Below, in pieces: positions 26,599 to 40,100 of a DNA stretch of 64,000 bases. Position 1 is the first letter of the stretch. Each line of letters begins with the position of its first letter. Source of the stretch: Taenia hydatigena (Eukaryota > Platyhelminthes > Cestoda > Cyclophyllidea > Taeniidae); contig JADWOT020001326.1 in NCBI GenBank assembly GCA_036345935.2, forward strand, positions 186,001-250,000, read 5' to 3'. The position numbers and the translations under genes were made by a program. A model generated the notes under the pieces. The model saw nothing but the letters and a program-made list of their open reading frames with translations. It was not told where the DNA came from and did no database searches.

Positions 26599-27073
26599 GA
26601 ATATTTCTTAGCCAATGATTCTTTAATCTTCTATGTTTAAAGACAAATGTCAACATTTAGAAGGAGTCTTACTTCCCTGTCGATAGGGCAAAGATAAGAA
26701 GCGAAGGACGTTGAGCGCACTTACAGACGTTATTCGAAGCCACTCCACGGTATAGCCACCTATCACAACCACCACCTCATCTGGCCATTTCGTGCACCAT
26801 ATCATTAAACTCCACGTAGCTGTCCGATCGCGGTACTAGCCGTCATACCCATTTAATGGCGCCACGTGCTGAATTGGCAACACGACAGTTTAGATCGCCC
26901 TGCGAAGTAAAATGTCATTTTGCTCAAGCTGTATTCAGCCTTCTCGCTTTCGGCCTTCCTGATGTACATGCCCCTGTACAAGGCAGTTGGGAGCATCTTG
27001 TTTTCTTCTCCACAAACGCAGCCCTTCCTCCTCAAATCCATCTACCCGACAACCTATAAGATGCGCGTTCACC
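26599..27073 (+). repeat. Repeat R2, copy 1
   Basis: It aligns over its full length with 34539-35014, at roughly 85-90% identity by eye. Shared blocks include GAATATTTCTTAGCC, TTTAAAGACAAATGTCAACA, GCGAAGGACGTT, GCCACCTATCACAACCAC, TGCACCATATCATTAAAC, TAGCCGTCATACCCA and TGGGAGCATCTTGTTTTC. Both copies begin abruptly at GAATATTT and end at CGCGTTCACC, so the unit is about 475 bp. It is the least diverged repeat pair here. No open frame is conserved and no terminal repeats are visible. Confidence 0.85.
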
Positions 27074-28222
27074 CCATCTCCCCTTAGAAGCGCTGTCCTT
27101 GCAACAGCTTCATCTTGCCTAATCGGTAGGCAGGTGCAACCCGTTTTATGGCTACTTTTGAAGTTACCTTCAGCACCTACAGTTCCTTATCTCTTCCCTT
27201 CTAGAAACTGGTATCTCTCCTTCGATTCTTAGCCTTAGCTATACTTCGTGGTGAATGATGGTAGAAATGACCAAGGGATCCCTCATGCCAGTTTCACTGT
27301 CAATTATTTCTTTGCCGTAATTATGGCACAGGGAATGTCGACCTCTATGATTCCCTTAGGTCGTTTTACGGCAAGCCCGTAAATTTAAACAGACATTTTA
27401 AGGAGCAACTTAAGTGCATGATTTGGGTTTAGGAGGTTTTCGTGGCAGTTAAACAGGTGGTGCGCAGGTGGGACGTAAGTACGTGCTTTGATGTCTGAAA
27501 CTTTTGTATACCGGCCAGCCACGTTGACAAGTTCATAAAGAGGCGACTTCGTTCAATAAGCAGATTGCTAAATGTGTTGGCAAAGTATACTACTGGTTTG
27601 GGTTGTTTTCTTTTGTCGAATTATTTCGGTTGTTCCCTAGATAGGCTTCTCTACGACTTACTTCGCATATTTACCATCAAAATCTAAGGCATCACATTCT
27701 TCTTCATGACAGCACATTGGAAAAATTTAGGCACTAGTAATGGAACAAAGTGAGACGCTAAAGCCTTTTAACAAACTTCTTAGTTGCGTATACGCCAATG
27801 TGTCGTGGTGCTATCCTTGAGTCCCTGAAATATGCTCTGTAGGCCAGAGGTGGGAGGACATTTTCAACCTGGTCGGAGGGCAGCACGGTCGCACTTCTGA
27901 GGCTGCACATCCTCCTCCTTAAAGACCCGACGTAGTTGCTCCATAACAGCCCACTTCATATAACAAGGATGTCTAGAACATAAACCTATTAATATTTCAT
28001 ACCGAGGATCGCTTTTAGCACCTTCATTCTTCACCCTTCAGGTTTACCTTGCACATATTTACTTACCAATTGTAATTTACTACAAAGTATAGCCCAGAAT
28101 GATTTGATGAATCCGAGTTATCGGAATAGTCTTCATTATTAAGTACATTTGAAGAAGTCCATGGCACATGGATTTACTGGGGTCTGTGTATCTTTGCAAT
28201 GAAAAACGAGCAGTGGCTGGGG
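27073..28222. other. No recognised gene
   Basis: Only the short R5 repeat (27833-27900) stands out. The remainder has no coding signal that I can support. Confidence 0.45.
27833..27900 (+). repeat. Short repeat R5, copy 1
   Basis: TGCTCTGTAGGCCAGAGGTG, then GGAGGACATTTTCAACCTG and a TCG..GCAGC block, match 55426-55500 in order. The family is otherwise unknown. Confidence 0.45.
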
Positions 28223-28475
28223 GTTGCCTCCACGCACGACAACTCATTTGCACGCACAAGATTATCTACTGATCAGACAAGGGTAGTCGACAAAGTAATC
28301 ATAAGGTTACATGGCGTAAATTGATTCTGATAACTAATGTGCCGACTCTGAATGTTTGTAATAATACAGACCGTGTCTTCAAATACACAAGCCACAAGAT
28401 CAGTACGCCTGTAGCGTCTAAAAATGAGTGGAAGCAAAATTCGCGTCACACTATGCAGGATGCTCTCAGGTGAAC
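28222..28475 (+). repeat. Repeat R4, copy 1
   Basis: It resembles 36938-37195: GCCTCCACGCACGA, TGCACGCACAAGATTATC, ATCAGACAAGG, a CCGACTCTGAATG/CCGACCCTGAAT block, TGAATGTTTG(T/C)AAT, ACGCCTGTAG, and TTCG(C/T)GTCAC. The identity is moderate. In copy 2 a plus-strand reading near the middle runs T-L-N-I-G-A-L-N-V, loosely like the start of some non-LTR endonuclease domains, but it breaks quickly. Confidence 0.5.
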
Positions 28476-31400
28476 AACAGCATCTTTCGAAGAATAAGGC
28501 TTGCTCTCGACACTGCAAAATTTGCTCCATGACGTAAGAGTGTGTTGAATCCCGCTCTCTTCACCAATAGGCCTTTGTGACGTGAACCATTACAGACTCA
28601 TTTAATCATACTTCACGTTTCATTGAAGTGACTATTTAGATAAGTGCTATCTCTGACCGCAACCTTAATGGGTAAGCATTAATAGGACAATCACTAAGTT
28701 GACTGTACATAAGTCCCTTCTCCCTTCCCTTTTACTACCCTACTCTCTAATACCTTCTCCCTTTCAGCCATCTGATTGTTTGCTGCTGTACAGTCGCAGC
28801 TTCACGCGATGACGGCCTTTCAAGTAGTGGTAAAAATTTGGGGCCAAGAGTAATATGGACCCTTCTTCATTCCACTTGAGGGAGCAATTTTAATCTTTTA
28901 ACAAACATTCAGCGCTGCATTACTTTCATTTGCAAATATTGTGAATGTCCGCGCTGGTTTCTGGATTTTATTCATTATAGCTTGTGCTCACTGGATAAAA
29001 TGGTGTAGACCTCAGCTGTGGTCGGGTTATTCAGAAGTATCAGTGTTATTACCACGTTTACGGGTGCTGTTGAACACAGAACTCTCCATTTGCATCCATG
29101 TTCTGCTTTTCTAATGTTTTTTTGGTTCGCTAATCTTCGAACACAAAAATGTTGACTTTGCTATTCATTATTGTATGGCAGCTTCTGCACCGATCGTATC
29201 AGTCGAAAAAATGACATTCTGCCTTTTAACACTTGTTGTTCATTTGACATGTTTTCGCCCTGGCTAATCCTAAGCGATTCATTGAATTTATTGGTTATTT
29301 AGATATTCAAAACACCTGCAATGAAAGTGTTGACAAATACTAAGAAATGCAGGAAAGATTTCTTAGTTTCGCCAAAATCTGAGGAGACTTCAGATGCTAC
29401 TCTGCCTCACATGCAACGAAATGAGGATACAATAATGTGCACCTCACCAAGGGAAATTCTCGACCAAATTAACTAAATGAATGGGTTTCGCGGCCGAGTT
29501 TCTGGCAAAACCAACGATACTTCGATTACCACCCCCAATTTACACATCCACTAATACGGTAATCAGCGATGTTAATGCCATAATTATGGTGCACATAGAT
29601 GATTAAATCAGACCCGCTTTCCTGATTTTCTTTAACTCAACCCGTCACTCTACAATCTCTGAGTAGTAACATTGGGAGAGGACCTTGTTAATTGCACTCC
29701 AAATAACTAGATTAAGGGGACCAGTTGTTGAGGTCACTCCTTTACAAAATGGCTTAGATCCAATTTGACACAATTCTTGGTGTGGACTATCTACATGTAG
29801 CGGGAAGAAGCGAAATGATTGCACGTGGCTAATGGCAGTTGACTGCACCTTATAAGATGATATTTTTCCTGATTCAGTTCTAACTAATCAGTGCTAACTG
29901 TGCGATGCTAAGGAAGGAAGGTTAATAATCTCATGGTTTTGCCATTGGCTTTGCAAAAGCTACATCCATGCGTGTCAATGGAGTGTGAGGCCGTTGGTCT
30001 TAAGCATCATCTACGTTGTAACGCAGGAGGGGAGATGTCGAATCGCATCTTGGCAAGACGCATACCTTTGCCGCCAAATTTTGTTGGGATTCTTGTTCAT
30101 CATTTTTGAAGAACAAGTTCAGACTTAGAAACACTCTGCAGTGATGGCTCAAAGCCTTATCCGACGCCATTGTTATAATAAAAACAATCTCACATGCCAC
30201 TAATGCTTTAAGGGCAGACCCATGCCATTTTACTATAAGTTTCAGAACTGTTATATGTTTGAGCTGAATTTTAACAAATGCTGCACGAACGAGGTAAAGA
30301 ATGAGCATTTAATTTGGTCGTAGTGGAGAACACTTTGTTAACCATACTCTATAATCTATGCCATATTATTATATTAGTCCCTTACTTACTCATTTTCCTC
30401 TCATTCATCCGTTTGCCTATTTACTAATCCACCTCTTCTGCTTTTCCTATATGACTATGCCAACACACACACACAGCATTTTCCTCTACTTATCATTCTC
30501 TCATTCTTGCCAAATCACGTCACCTGCACTTCCTTTATTCCCATTCTACGAACGTCAGTGCTAAGTGCAGTAGAAATATACTTATTCGTGCATTTGCCAC
30601 TGCAATGCTGGTATCAGCATTCCTCCAAACGCTAATATCAAAGAAATTGTGAGGCCGCGGCCAGTGGCGGCATCGCCACGACCACCAAATCAGCTGTCTT
30701 CAACATTAACACTATCTATTCAACTCGCTTTGCTTAATTAAATGCGGTAGCACGCACAGCACACTCCACGCATAAGAGAACAGTGAAGATGATGAGAAAA
30801 AAAGGCGTTCCGATGTGTGTGATGCCACAAATGCATAGGAAAGTGGGTAGATGGATTGAGGGCAGGGGTGAAATGGAGAGAATTGTACAACGGTAGAGCG
30901 CGATGAAATGTGCCAGTGGCACGACATGTACTACAATCGTCACCGGTGTGCGAGCTAACCCGGTGAGATGTTGCATAATCTCATGACGTGAAAGAACTCA
31001 TAGGCTACCACCCCGTTCGATCACTGGCGTCTGTAATATCAGTTGATGGGCAAGATATGCCTTTAAAGCGGTGATCGAGCATTTACAGTGAAACACTGAA
31101 GTTTCGCAACTACACTGACATGATCAGATTCACAAGGAGATTGAATGCGCTTGGCAAATTTGTCCTATTATTGGCCAAAAGAGGGTTTATTCATGAAATG
31201 GGCTGCGGCGAAATCTCATCAGTCGCGTGCATAAACAGCCTTTCTACTCGTGGAGGTATGCTCGGTGCTGTGCTGCTTGTGATGTGTTTCTGGTCTCCGA
31301 ATCCGTTCCAGAAAACAAATGCTCATTTCATGAATACTCATTTTCTGGAAGATCAATTATTTCTTTTCTAACTAGATAGGAGCGTCGCCAGTATTCATGT

Positions 31401-34400
31401 GCTCAATATGAGACGCTTTTCTGCATTTAATGGTGCTATTTTATACTGTCAGTTTTGCTCGTAAAGTTGGATTTCTATCAAGTCATTGAGAAATCAAGGC
31501 GAAAATGTGACGATTTGTGCGCTTCGTGCACTTGGCCAACCAAAATTTGGTATGCTATAAGCCTTGCTATTTTGAAGTTGAACTGAGGCTGCGCAAGCAA
31601 GTCATTATACCCAATGGAAACCGAGACAAAATTAGCAGAAGCCCACGGCAAGCATGGATATGGTTTTCTCTCAGCGTCCATAATTGGTCTGGATTTAATA
31701 GCCACTGCATATGCAAAGAATCGGCACTGCCGCTTGTGCATGCAACTCAGCCCATTCGCCCGTCAATGAGGCACTTGCCACGCTATTGCGCCGTGGTGAT
31801 TATTCAGAATGCGGACGAGAAGGAAAATGCATAAGTGGTGCTGAGTAGGCTAAGTAATGGGACGTGAATGCTACCCACGAAAATGAAGGTGACGAAGAAG
31901 TAGGTGTAAGGGAGTATGCCAATTGGGAAACAAAATATAAATAGAAATAAAAATCTAACAGCCGGCCGAGATGATAGAGTGCAAGGTGTAGCTAAAATTG
32001 ATAAAGCGAACCTTACATTTTCAGACTTTGTGCACTTGGCCAGCCGAAATTTGACGCAATCATTTTATTGCTGCCATTTTCGTAAATAACTGCTTACGAG
32101 TCAATCCTAGTGTGCTGGCTTTAGAAATCAAGAATTCGCAGCTTTTTTAATGAACGGAAGTTTGTGAGAGACGCATGATCCCTTTTCAAGCAAATCAATG
32201 TCTGCATAATTATAGCTAGTCTAATCCTGACGGCAGCAAAATGTAGCAAGGCTATTTCGAAGCGGCTTGCTGCCTATCATCCTATGAGCAAATAAAATCC
32301 ATTTTTAAACCGTTAAACCACGTACTTACGTTATGGGCTGCGCTTACATTTGTGATCTTCCTATAAGTTGAACCAGAGAGAAACCGTAACACATGAAAAC
32401 TGTCATTCAAGGTTGTGAAATAAATATTCAGCATAAATGCTTATCAACGGCCAGAATAATATTCGCATAACAAGCAGCTAGCAGGTATTTTCGGTCATAG
32501 GCCATGTTTCGGTAAGCGGCATGGGGGATATTTTGCTCTATCCCAAAAGTGAGGTGCTTATTTGTCAAAAGTTGGATCGAGTGCTGACGCTGGGGCTGCG
32601 TTATTGTGTAACTAATGCAGACTATGCAGAAAATGAATGTGAGATGGGTGCATACCGCCAGCACCTCTTGTCTACGGCGTCTTGCATTTCCTTTTGCTTA
32701 CATGGTCCGAGTCAACATGCGACTCTTTACAAACTGTCTGTATTAATGAGATTAGGCAACTAGACGCTTTGAAGATCCGAAACCCTCTTGTCTTTATAAA
32801 ACTATAATCCTTAGAGAGTGCTTAACAAGTTTTCCTCTGTTGTTGCGAGCTTATAGGAAAATGCGAGGAAGCTCTTGCATATTAGGGACATGCCAGTACT
32901 CTGTATATCTCCCCGTTGATGTCCAGCAGTAGCTGAGCTTAAAATGCTGGTACGCATTAGATTGTGGCCTGATTCTGATGCAAATGGTGAGAGGCACAGC
33001 GTCTGCATTGCGATGAGTATTTCTCTTCCTGGACTGCTGTGCATAATTGTGCTACGGCTGCTCTCCTTACTAATGTGCAACCGAGCCATCTATTCCTTGA
33101 ATTGCTTTAGGCTATGCGAATGCCTGATGTTTCCTACTTACTATTAAAATTCCCCTCTCTCAGATTATGCATAAAGTAACACACCATCGCCTTATTTTGT
33201 TTAGTCTGGTAGTTCCCTTCATGTCCTTTTCAAGAAATACGACATTCACAGCCGCATAACTTAAAATAATTAAATTTTTTAATCAACTCTTCATTTAGAC
33301 GCGTTCTTGTCTTGCTTTTGATAAAATAATGATTTAGCTCCAACGGACTTGGAATGTGCCATGCGTATTATGATTGCAGTTATTTAAAAAAATGCAGCAA
33401 GGTCTAGTAATTTAAAATCCAACGGTTTTTGATTAATCTCTTTGACAACACTGTAATAGTATAAGGCAGTTTCGCACAGTGTTACTAAGAGGTTTTGTAA
33501 ATTAAGGATAAGCAGCTATAGTCTATTCGCATTATTGCGTCACTCACCAATCCGAGCCACTGCAGAATTCGTTGCTTAGGAAATAGAAGCCCAAACTTTG
33601 GGGAAATTAGATTATTGAAATAAATGTGGTGGATGTTAGGGCGAAGCTTGCCCATAAAGCTTTTAGCGACGAAATCAAGAAGTTGCTTATCTGATGCGCT
33701 TCACATCAGGCACTTCTGTCAAGTCCTCTTCTTTCACCCATTTATCAATTTGGAACGCCTTGTGCCAAATTCTACTTTGACAATCTACCCCCGTTGATGC
33801 TGATAGGAATGTGAAAAGGTGAAAGTCTTCCTTCTATTTGCACATACCCATGAGCTCCATCGCAGTCAAAACCACAAAGAACGGGCTTAATCAAAAGCCA
33901 AAAACTAATGAAAAGGAAAATAGCACAAAAGAACGCAAAGATAGTTAGGTCGAGGGTGCGACCCATCCGATTACTCTACTGTCTAAAGATCAGCTGCTGG
34001 TCATTCTTATATTGCCCATGCAAAGCATGCAGTTAAGAAGATACAAATGTTGACGCCGCAAGGAGAGCAAGCTCAGCGCTTAATTCTCATCGCATTTTTC
34101 GTAGTCTGCGTGTTGGAACCCGAACAACTCGGGTACAATATTAGCGATAGCTGTTGTCTGTTGCAGCAGATGCATGTGTAATGCATCACATTCCGTGATT
34201 ACCTTTGCGCGTCTAAATGCTGGTGGCATGGGATACACAAGCATGCCTCTGATGATAGCTGCCGCAGTCATACAAAGGTGGCTATGCTTGCTAATTACTT
34301 ATCCTCTGTGTATTAAATAAGAAAGTAAAGAATTCAAAGCCACGTTTTGATAATAACGCAAGCAAAATTTGGGAGGGATGAAGACATCGGTAGCACTACC

Positions 34401-34538
34401 CAAAGACGGTAGATGATGGGATTGAATTAATAAGCGAGATGTATGGCAACGAGGAATTAGGCATCAGACAACTCATGCAGAGTGCCTATTCAGTAGCGTC
34501 GACATTCCAACTCAAAATGCAATTGCAAGGGCATTTCA
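28475..34538. other. Mostly unrecognised
   Basis: No gene is supported apart from the weak candidate at 33772-33966. A local partial duplication exists: TTTGTGC, then CACTTGGCCA(A/G)CC(A/G)AAATTTG, at about 31514-31550 and again at 32028-32055. A C/T-rich tract with a short CA run lies at 30360-30550. Confidence 0.4.
33772..33966 (-). CDS. Weak candidate first exon with signal peptide
   Basis: An ATG-started frame of 64 codons whose first 30 residues have a basic start and about 20 strongly hydrophobic residues (LTIFAFFCAIFLFISFWLL). A Cys-containing, more polar stretch (CGFDCDGAHG) follows. A GTATGT donor-like site falls inside the frame at CATGG|GTATGT. It could be the signal-peptide exon of a secreted or surface protein on the same strand as the FN3 gene, but nothing links the two. 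It is equally possibly a chance frame in AT-rich DNA. No homology recognised. Confidence 0.2.
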   Translation of the reverse strand: MGRTLDLTIFAFFCAIFLFISFWLLIKPVLCGFDCDGAHGYVQIEGRLSPFHIPISINGGRLSK

Positions 34539-35014
34539 GAATATTTCTTAGCCGGCGATTCCGGAATCGACTGTGTTTAAAGACAAATGTCAACATTCAA
34601 AAGGGGTTTTACTTCTCTGTCGATAAGGCAAAGTTAAGACGCGAAGGACGTTAAGCGCACTTACAGATGTTATTTGAAGCCATTTCACGGTATGGCCACC
34701 TATCACAACCACAATCTCATCTGGTCATTCCGTGCACCATATCATTAAACGCCACGTGGCTGTCCGATCGCAGTACTAGCCGTCATACCCACTTAATGGC
34801 ACCGCGTGCTGAATAGGCGACATATTTTAGACCACCCTGCGAAGTAAAGGACTGTGAGTTCATTTAAGCTGTAATCAGCCTTCTCGCTTTCCGCCTTCCT
34901 GACGTACATGCCCCTTGTACAAAGCAGTTGGGAGCATCTTGTTTTCTTCTCCTCAAACGCAGCCCTTCCTCCTCAAACCCATCTACTCTGCAATCCATTA
35001 GATACGCGTTCACC
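34539..35014 (+). repeat. Repeat R2, copy 2
   Basis: The partner of 26599-27073, in direct orientation 7.9 kb away. It differs by scattered substitutions and small indels, for example around the CATTTTGCTCAAGC/CATTTAAGC segment. Both ends coincide with those of copy 1. Confidence 0.85.
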
Positions 35015-35254
35015 ACTTTTTCAAGCTAGTAATAAGGTCAAGTAGTAGCATTCCACTTTTGACAATCCACAGCACACTCAGCAGTAAGATTGGAGTGCCA
35101 AGTGAAGACGGTACTTTAAATTGCACTTCACTACCGTCAATAAACTGCAACTCAACAAAATTAAAACGCTTCTACACCTGCTAAGGTGAAACATGCCGCA
35201 GCCGTCATTTGATCGTAAAAATGGGCTGCGGTTTTGCAAGAGAACACCTTCATC

Positions 35255-36033
35255 ACCAAAACATACATATGCACTGCAGCGTCCTCAAATTTTCTCCTCT
35301 TCAGAGACGAAAAGAGACATCAAACTCAAATAAAATGCATGCACATGTATTTAACATACCATCGACCCACTCCATTAGGGTGCAACGACGAGGCGAATAG
35401 ATGCCCACATCACTGAAATTCTCCATCCAACATGCCACCGGTGCACTACATAGTCGCCTCAACCTTGTTTGGTACCGTCCTTCATGCTCTCCTTGGCAGG
35501 AGCTCTGCGTTCTCAGCCCCCTCATCTTCCATGGTGTAAGCAAAATCCCGTATGGGATGGAACAATGTGCTAGCCATCACGCGCTTCCATGACCAATGGA
35601 GGAAATACGAGCCTAAAAGCAAAAGGTCAACCTCGTGCTAACGATGCGGCTCCACGACAACTATAGCGACAGAATAGTTAAGATATAAGGTAGCTACCAG
35701 TCCGAAATCCATTGTCACATCGCATGCTTGCAGGGACAAGCCTAACCACATTTCTCAGACAACGGGACTAAACTCAATACCATTAACTGACAGAGGACAA
35801 CTGAAACGCACAAAAGAATCTTAGGATAGTGCAATCCTATATGGCATAAGCTGCGTAGGTGAGAAGCTGCAGAGGCAAATAGAGCATGAAGTCGTTGGGC
35901 ATTTTGCGTTTCGATCACAAATTAAGTGCACCTGACAAATAAGTCGTCCCACTCACTGCAGCAATCACACGTGGATGTCATTCAAGTGCCTCTGGAAAGT
36001 TACCCATGCGTGGATACGGGCCAATAACTTGCG
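35255..36033 (+). repeat. Repeat R6, copy 1
   Basis: An old dispersed repeat matching 50895-51652. Anchors in the same order and at similar spacing are CACTGCAGCG, CGACCCACTC or GACCCACTC, ATCCCGTA(T/G)GG(G/A)ATG, CCATTAAC(T/C)GACAGA, CTCACTG(C/T)AGCA, and AACTTGCGT. Between anchors the identity is low. Small plus-strand frames here (35209-35592) are not conserved between the two copies. Confidence 0.55.
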
Positions 36034-36937
36034 TTTTAAGCCCCAAATATCGGGTAAGCGATTATCGAATATGGAAACGAATTGCACCGAGAATGATGCA
36101 TATCAAAGCATCATAATATAACCGTCCTTCCAATTGCTACAAACTTGTTTCATATCGGCAAAAGCAACAAAATCTCGGCACCTTAGAGTAAAAGACGCAC
36201 AAGCAAAACTGGTAATCGTAAGACAATAGCACGTAATTTAACTTATCTGGTGTGGGCACTAACTAAATGGTGTACTCTTGTTTTTTGCTTTCGTGTGGAA
36301 CTCACACACCGTACTCAGGCGTTCTTAAGTGTGCAGATGGGAAGGAGAGACTAAGGAATGGGTAAGATGGATTAGGGAACTTGACTCTCTGGCGTGGTCC
36401 CTCATTTGGTCCATTAATATTAGTAAGCTAGACATGCAAGCAAAATTGTCTCGCATACACGGATTATACGAAATTAATTTATTTTCCTAAAAACATCTCA
36501 ATTTTGATCAAAAGTTTGTTTTTTAGCTGAATCTTGTTGGGCATGCACAGCTTATGAAAAACCCCGGTTGACTAAGTGCGGTTTGAGCTGCCATGACAAC
36601 ACGCCTTAACAGTGATTGTAGCCGCAAAAACACCTTGATCAAGTGGTAGGCATGCATCTCAAATTTTATTGACTTCGACGCAGGCGAACTGTATTAGAAC
36701 GAGCAATCGTCAGTTTGAACTCTTCTACGACACACAGCATGAGGGTTATGAGGAACAAATTCCAATCTTCAATTTTGATTTAAACATTGGGAGGAGCTGG
36801 CTAATTCAATTTGTGGCAAAATACTGTGAAATTTCGGTGATAAAGTCTTCGGCCAATCGCCTTAAACACAATTACCATAATTAAATTTACTTAGGACTGG
36901 GTATACTTTGCAAGGACAAAACAGCCGTAGTTAAGAG
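36034..36937. other. No recognised gene
   Basis: Nothing assignable. The plus-strand frame 36669-36884 (71 codons) has no known motif. Confidence 0.45.
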
Positions 36938-37195
36938 TGCCTCCGCCCACGATTGCCTATCTGCACACATGATTTTATCAACTAATCAGACAAGGCTGAC
37001 CGGGAAGGGGCTTTTAATGTTGCACACTGCAAGCGGATGCTAGCAACTCACGCACCGACCCTGAATATTGGCGCGCTGAATGTTTGCAATGACACAGACT
37101 CGACTGACCTTATACCACTATAAACTACAGGGCCACCACGCCTGTAGAGTGTGAAAACTGAGTAAAAGTAAGGTTCGTGTCACCATATATAAAAT
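36938..37195 (+). repeat. Repeat R4, copy 2
   Basis: The partner of 28222-28475 in direct orientation. The plus-strand frame just downstream (37231-37533, 100 codons) is not recognisable and lies outside the aligned part. Confidence 0.5.
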
Positions 37196-40100
37196 ATTCT
37201 TAGCTAAAAGGCATAATCTCAAGAAAAGTAGTGCTCGTTCTCGGTGAGGTGAGGTGTAACTCTAGGCTTCAGAGGCTGTCCGACTCCACTCACTTGACCG
37301 ATAAAACCTTCGACACGCAAAGTGCTGCGGTCTCGATTGACCCTACGTCACGGTGCGAATTCTCTTTGCACATCAGGCAGAGCAAAACAGAATTCCACGC
37401 CACTCGCTACATGTGCCGCTGCTTCATTTCCACACGTGCCAACGATGAAGAAGTTGATGTGAATGGTAAGAGGCATGCTTCTAGTACAACGCCTTCTCGC
37501 GCTTCTATTGTAAACTCAGTGGGATTCTTATAAGTAGTCACTGCACTCAGCAGTTCTAGCATTCTTCATTATGATGACATCTGCTCCTAGACCACTTCGT
37601 TGAGTACCTGGGTGGAAACCTCGGTATATATAAAAATTGGAAAGAGAAAACTTGATTAAAACAAATGGCTAGCAGCAGATGGCTGACTAGACAATGCTTT
37701 GAAATCCTAATTAAGAAATTGGGATTTGTGATCGCTCTGCTCTAAATTGGTAAAAAATGTCACCTGCTGTGGCTATGGAAGTGAGCGCAGGTGAACTCCA
37801 TATCACTGCCATCTCCTAATGGTCTCTTTTCTCGTTTTCACTCTTTTGGGGCCACAACCCTATCTATGGATAAAAAGGTCTATGCAAGAAAGCAATGCAC
37901 TTATTTTTTGTCTTTTATTAAATGGGCAAAATAAGCAAAATAAGCTTGCAGGAGTGTAGTCCAGCAGTATTGACGGTTCCTCTGAATGTATGGCTGAGTT
38001 AAATGGACTCCGTGTCGACACATCATCGCACCATCCCCTTCGGCTCATTAAACTACTATTATGGTGGGAATGCTTCAATCAGAGATGGCTACTAAGGTAA
38101 GATCCAATACTAGACTGAGAGGAATAATGAATCATTCCTCTGGCAGATGTATCTCTTCTTTGGCCGCTATCTTTCTTCCTTCATTCCCATAGGCTATAGC
38201 ACACTGCCACACAATTTCACTTTGCCATCTTCATCTCAAACAAGTGCGATGCTATTAGAGCATCAGATTCATGAATGCGCCTCTCTGCCCCCTATTACTA
38301 CTATCGTTCGGCATACTGTACCACCTTTCTGACCGACTTTCATGCATCTACCTTCCTTCGCATCAGTCTGACAGATACACGAGCGATTGTCACTGCAACC
38401 CGTTAAATACTTCACTCTTCGCCACTTAAGGCCTGTCATCATATGTTAGAAATCGAACGAATGCGTAAATGCTACCGCGCTTATTTAAATCGCTGACAAA
38501 ATAGCTCACCATCTCAAACTGCTTGGGAATGGCTCAAGAGTACTCTGGCGAAATTCGAGAGCTCTACGTTCACGAAATGCAAGGCATGCGCAAACTGTGA
38601 CAATTTCAATCTACTTATTTCACTCCGCATATGCTGTGCAAGGCATCTACATTCGGATGTTCCATCGACCAAGCATCCAACACATAAATGTACAACATGG
38701 TGAAAACAGGTGAGACAACATGTTGGTGGTGTCAAAATACTGATCAAATGAGTACAATAAAAGAAATCCAACCAAATCATAATTTGCCGTGGCTTGAGCA
38801 AAGTATTGTGAGTTAAGTCTTTTAAAAATCACCCTCATTTTACAAGTACAAACACTTGAAGCCGGACAAACTGCGCACATACACGTTGGCACGTGGATAC
38901 TTGGGGCAATGAAGGCAATTGATGAAATTGTTAGAATGAGTTGGTCACATTCACTGGCTTGTGCCTGTCGCACACGCGGCAGACTCGAGTGCAAACGACA
39001 CGGGATTAGTCTTCCCATCTTCGGCATTTACACCCCCGGAACTAATAAAATGATCATATAGAGTCATAATTTACCTGCACTATGTTGAGCGCAGAGCATA
39101 AACCAGAGTTCGCTTTTCTCACATCATAAATTAACGAAAACTACCCTTGCAAAGAGATTTGCGATCACTGGTCGCCTCATGTCTAATAAGTGCAATGAAG
39201 CAGACTTTCCCGACGCTGCCCTTTCAGGCAACCTACACAGCTGGAGAATTCGCTTCACCAGTACAAATATGAGTTGACTTTAGTCCACGTGTTTCGATGA
39301 GGTCCACCCAACGAGAGAACATAAACACCTAGTTGAACGGAGCATTTCAAGCATGCAGCTGCATAATGGTATGCGTTCATCATGGTTAACAAGCTTTGAA
39401 CAACCGAATTTATTAAGTCCTGCCATTAGATCGTACTTCTTGCTGCAATTATTATCTAGCATCTACGAGTGGTTTAGTAGAGCGATTTCACCCATTAGCA
39501 TTCACTAGCCTTTGGCAGCCTCGTCAGCATGAATGCATTGTTACGGTCGTCATACCGTTTCTTCAAATTTTACAAATATTATTGACGACTTGGAATATTT
39601 TGAGGCTCTTGCTAGCGATCTTCCACTTTGTCTTCCTTTTATGAGCAAAACGCTAACCGAGCATTTACTGTTTAGCTTCTACATTTCTTAGGATGCATGC
39701 TTCAAACACTGGATTAGATAAGCTAAATAAGTTTTGCCTCTGTTTTTGGAGATTTGATTTCGTTTTCTCATGCTTCGGCCCAGCGATCTCTTTATAATAG
39801 CAAACGCTATTGCTGCGAGGCTAATTATTGTTAAACTCGATGCTAGAAAAACTTGTTTTGTAAACCTTATTTTGCTCGCTTCATGCGTTTTCACCTCAAT
39901 GTATGATTTTTCCGCCATTCGGTGAAGGGGTATTTGTTCCACATTGATTTCCACAGACAAGATGCAAGTGCACACCAGCTCCCCTCACGACGACAATATA
40001 CTCTGATAGATCAAATGGAAGCCATTGCCTTCCCTTCAGCGATAAAAAGCTAGCCATTGAAAGCGATTTGTCCTTAACCCGCCAATGTCACAGACTTAGT

